This document shows positions 61,601-64,000 of a stretch of 64,000 nt of DNA, piece by piece (the first letter of the stretch is position 1; each line of letters begins with the position of its first letter). The position numbers and the translations under genes are program-made. Source of the stretch: CAINVV01 sp963663675 (lineage in GTDB: Bacteria > Bacteroidota > Bacteroidia > Bacteroidales > Prolixibacteraceae); assembly GCA_963663675.1 (NCBI GenBank), contig OY760498.1:1922001-1986000 (forward strand). The letters run 5' to 3'. A model generated the notes under the pieces. It did not search any database. It saw only the letters and a list, made by a program, of their open reading frames with translations, and was not told the DNA's origin.

Positions 61601-64000
61601 ATGTCTAAAAAAATCGTGAGAATGGTTTTGATGTGCCTGTTTGTCCTTGCGGCGAACAGTTTGATGGCACAGAATTCTATTACCGGTACGGTAAAAGATG
61701 AAACCGGGGCTCCATTGCCTGGTGCTAGTGTTGTTGTAAAAGGAACAACACAGGGCGTTATCACAGACGTCAATGGTAAATTCAACCTTTCAGTTCCTGC
61801 CAACGCGAGGCTCGTGATCTCTTTCGTTGGGATGGAGAGCACTGAAGTAAATGTTTTATCAAACAAAAGTTTCAACGTTCAGTTAATACCATCAGCAATT
61901 GGTGTTGAAGAGGTCGTTGTAACTGCACTTGGTATGAAGAAGGAAAAGAAGGCTCTTGGTTACAACATCTCCTCTGTTAATGCAGACCAGCTTGAATCCG
62001 GTGGCACATCCAATGCGTTGAAATCATTGGATGGAAAAGTGACCGGTGTTCAAATGAACAGTCTTACTTCTTCACCAACATCATCGGTAATGTTCAACAT
62101 TCGTGGTGCTACCTCACTTGCCGGAATTATGAAAGGAAATAGCGGTAACATCAACAATGAAACCCAGCCTTTGATTGTATTGAATGGTGTCCCGGTCAGT
62201 TCAAATACTGTCGGAACTTCAGCAGGTATAGACGTTGGTAACTATATGTCATCCATCAATCCTGACGATATTGAAAGTATTTCAATTCTGAAGGGTGCCT
62301 CTGCTGCAGCTTTGTACGGATCATCCGCCGGTAACGGTGTCATTATGATCACGACCAAATCCGGTGCCAATTCCAAAAAGGGTCTTGGCGTTTCCATCAA
62401 CAGTTCTCTCTCTTTCGACAAGGCATACAGTGCGCCTCCTGTTCAGAGACAATTCTTCCAGGGAGGAGAAGACGGATTTCCAATCACCGATGATAAAATT
62501 GGTTTAGGATGGGCTATTGATGATAATGTAAACAACCAGCCAACACAACAATGGAATATTTTGACACAAAAGTGGGAAGAAAAATTAATGACTGCCCGCG
62601 GTGACAAAAATCCTTTGCTTGCTTTTCTTGAAACCGGGGTTATGCTGGACAACAACATTGGTATTACAGGAAATTACGACAAGGGTAATTACAGGTTGAA
62701 TTTTGGTAATATGACCTACGAAGGAGTTGTTCCTACAAACAAAACAATACGAAACAATATCTCTTTTGATGCCTCTTACAAATTAAATGATAAGGTTACA
62801 GTATCTTCTCAGGCATCTTATTCCCGTACATTCGTTCCTAATCAGTCGCACGTTTATGGTAAAAGGGAAGATAATCCGCTGGCACATGCCATGTCAATGC
62901 CAGTCAATATGCCTCCAATGTCTGAGTGGAGAGAAGCTGACACCTGGTTAACCGATTGGAAAGGTACTTATCAGAATACTCCTTACCTGACTAATCCGGG
63001 CGAACCTCGTTTGAACAGGGTAAACAGTAGTGGTTTTGACAAGGCAGTTGGTAAGAACGGACCTTATTTTGCTGCTGAAAATATTATCAGAACTTATGCT
63101 AAGGATATATTTTTCGGAAAAGTTCAGTTGGATTGGAAATTGAGCAAGCCTCTTACATTTACGCTGCGTTCAGGTTTGAACCAAGAAAATTTTGCCTTTG
63201 AACGCAAAACTCCATGGGGTTCTGAAAGATCTGAAAAAGGTGGATACGAAATGCAACTGTCCAATAGTATCAGTGTAAAATCTGATGCAATGCTGGCTTA
63301 CAACAATTATTTCCTGGAAAACAGGCTTTCAGTGGATGGATTGGCCGGTTTCTCCTACAATTTCGGTGAATCCAATGCTTCAAGTTTTGGGGGTAGTGAG
63401 TTAACGACTCCAAATTCATTCAATTATGCCTCTTTACCTGCAAGTGTTAAGCAGGCTGCATCTTTCAGCAGGGGATATTCCAGTAGAAATTACGGTGCTT
63501 ATGCAACGGTGACCCTTGGATGGCAGAGTATGGTTTACCTTGATTTATCCGGACGTAATGACTGGGTAGGTATCCTGGATCATGAAAAAGACCATCATTT
63601 CTATCCGGGTGCGTCTTTAAGCTGGATCGCTACTGAAACTTTTAAAGGTAAAGTAGAATGGCTTGATCTTTTGAAATTGAGAGCAGGTTATGCTACAACG
63701 GGTTACGGAATCGGAACCCCTGTAAATAAGAATGCTTTTGGAATTTCCGGTTCAACCTGGAATGGAATTACTATGGGTACAATTGGCGGTGCACTTGTTG
63801 ATGCCAATATCAATCCTGAGCTTAACATAACAAAAGAAGGTGGTTTTGATTTTGGTCTGTTGAAAAACAGGATTTCAGGTGAGTTCACTTACTTCTCGAA
63901 AGATCACATCAACCAAATTCAGAACCTTCCTGTTGTAGCTTCTTCAGGTTTTAGCTCAGTACTTACCAACATGGGGTCAGTAGAATCAAAAGGTATTGAG
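61601..64000 (+). CDS. SusC/RagA-family TonB-linked outer-membrane receptor (3' end beyond the window)
   Basis: The open frame of 800 codons starts at ATG 61601 and runs without a stop to the edge of the window. A signal peptide (ending SLMAQ) is followed by a CarboxypepD_reg-like domain (NSITGTVKDETGAPLPGASVVVKGT), a TonB-box-like EVVVTALGMKKE, the plug domain with SNALKSLDGKVTGVQ and ending AALYGSSAGNGVIMITTKSG, and then beta-barrel strands. It imports glycans or peptides with a SusD partner, which would be expected downstream outside the window. The solo plug protein at 6993 is a different, shorter protein. Confidence 0.93.
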   Translation, partial: MSKKIVRMVLMCLFVLAANSLMAQNSITGTVKDETGAPLPGASVVVKGTTQGVITDVNGKFNLSVPANARLVISFVGMESTEVNVLSNKSFNVQLIPSAIGVEEVVVTALGMKKEKKALGYNISSVNADQLESGGTSNALKSLDGKVTGVQMNSLTSSPTSSVMFNIRGATSLAGIMKGNSGNINNETQPLIVLNGVPVSSNTVGTSAGIDVGNYMSSINPDDIESISILKGASAAALYGSSAGNGVIMITTKSGANSKKGLGVSINSSLSFDKAYSAPPVQRQFFQGGEDGFPITDDKIGLGWAIDDNVNNQPTQQWNILTQKWEEKLMTARGDKNPLLAFLETGVMLDNNIGITGNYDKGNYRLNFGNMTYEGVVPTNKTIRNNISFDASYKLNDKVTVSSQASYSRTFVPNQSHVYGKREDNPLAHAMSMPVNMPPMSEWREADTWLTDWKGTYQNTPYLTNPGEPRLNRVNSSGFDKAVGKNGPYFAAENIIRTYAKDIFFGKVQLDWKLSKPLTFTLRSGLNQENFAFERKTPWGSERSEKGGYEMQLSNSISVKSDAMLAYNNYFLENRLSVDGLAGFSYNFGESNASSFGGSELTTPNSFNYASLPASVKQAASFSRGYSSRNYGAYATVTLGWQSMVYLDLSGRNDWVGILDHEKDHHFYPGASLSWIATETFKGKVEWLDLLKLRAGYATTGYGIGTPVNKNAFGISGSTWNGITMGTIGGALVDANINPELNITKEGGFDFGLLKNRISGEFTYFSKDHINQIQNLPVVASSGFSSVLTNMGSVESKGIE

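Overview
The window looks like a chromosomal piece of a Bacteroidota bacterium, probably Bacteroidales or a near relative. Evidence from the sequence: a SusC/RagA TonB-linked receptor begins at the right edge, a TPR/propeller/OmpA protein of the PorE type is present, DnaX, PurM, Sir2 and the eukaryote-like isocitrate dehydrogenase are of the forms usual in this phylum, non-coding DNA is AT-rich, and most starts lack a Shine-Dalgarno sequence. No tRNA, rRNA, CRISPR array, insertion sequence or phage gene was seen.

Left part (1-15.4 kb) is a saprophytic accessory region. It holds a secreted PHP-domain protein, a ceramidase-like hydrolase, two Tat-signal Gfo/Idh/MocA oxidoreductases, a TolB-like propeller lipoprotein, a zinc-less sirtuin beside a plug-only SusC-like protein, an esterase, a large propeller plus alpha-toroid protein and a six-hairpin glycosidase-like protein. 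Next (16-23.3 kb) is a respiratory block: an orphan Fe-S protein, a membrane-anchored cytochrome c, SCO1, a caa3-type A2-family cytochrome oxidase in the order I-III-IV-II, and a heme O synthase. From 23.3 to 32.8 kb sugar metabolism resumes: cupin, GH127, an oxidoreductase/LmbE deacetylase/NagB-like operon that looks like an amino-sugar route, an MBL hydrolase, a second copy of the propeller/toroid protein and a DUF1080 protein.

From 32.9 to 42.2 kb lie housekeeping genes: glutathione peroxidase, dnaX with an A10 slippage site, icd, ferritin, secA, lgt. The most unusual locus is 42.3-51.3 kb. A PstS-like periplasmic domain fused through a membrane helix to a GcvH-like domain, a HybA-like four-cluster Fe-S protein, a HybB/NrfD quinone-site membrane protein, a second membrane-anchored GcvH-like protein, a heme-binding sensor kinase and an NtrC-type activator with a GAFTGA motif are followed by an archaemetzincin. 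A near-consensus sigma-54 promoter with an upstream cluster of TGTTTAAA boxes precedes the first gene, so the locus appears to encode its own regulation. Both GcvH-like domains lack the lysine at the lipoylation position and share an H-x-G-K motif instead. I did not recognise this combination as a described system.

The right part (51.3-64 kb) is mostly housekeeping: hydrolase, prfC, cyclophilin, PorE-like protein, purM, prfA, pyrF, esterase and the truncated SusC.

A feature running through the whole window is a set of short degenerate tandem repeats, mostly heptamers, that often begin at or within a few bases of stop codons.
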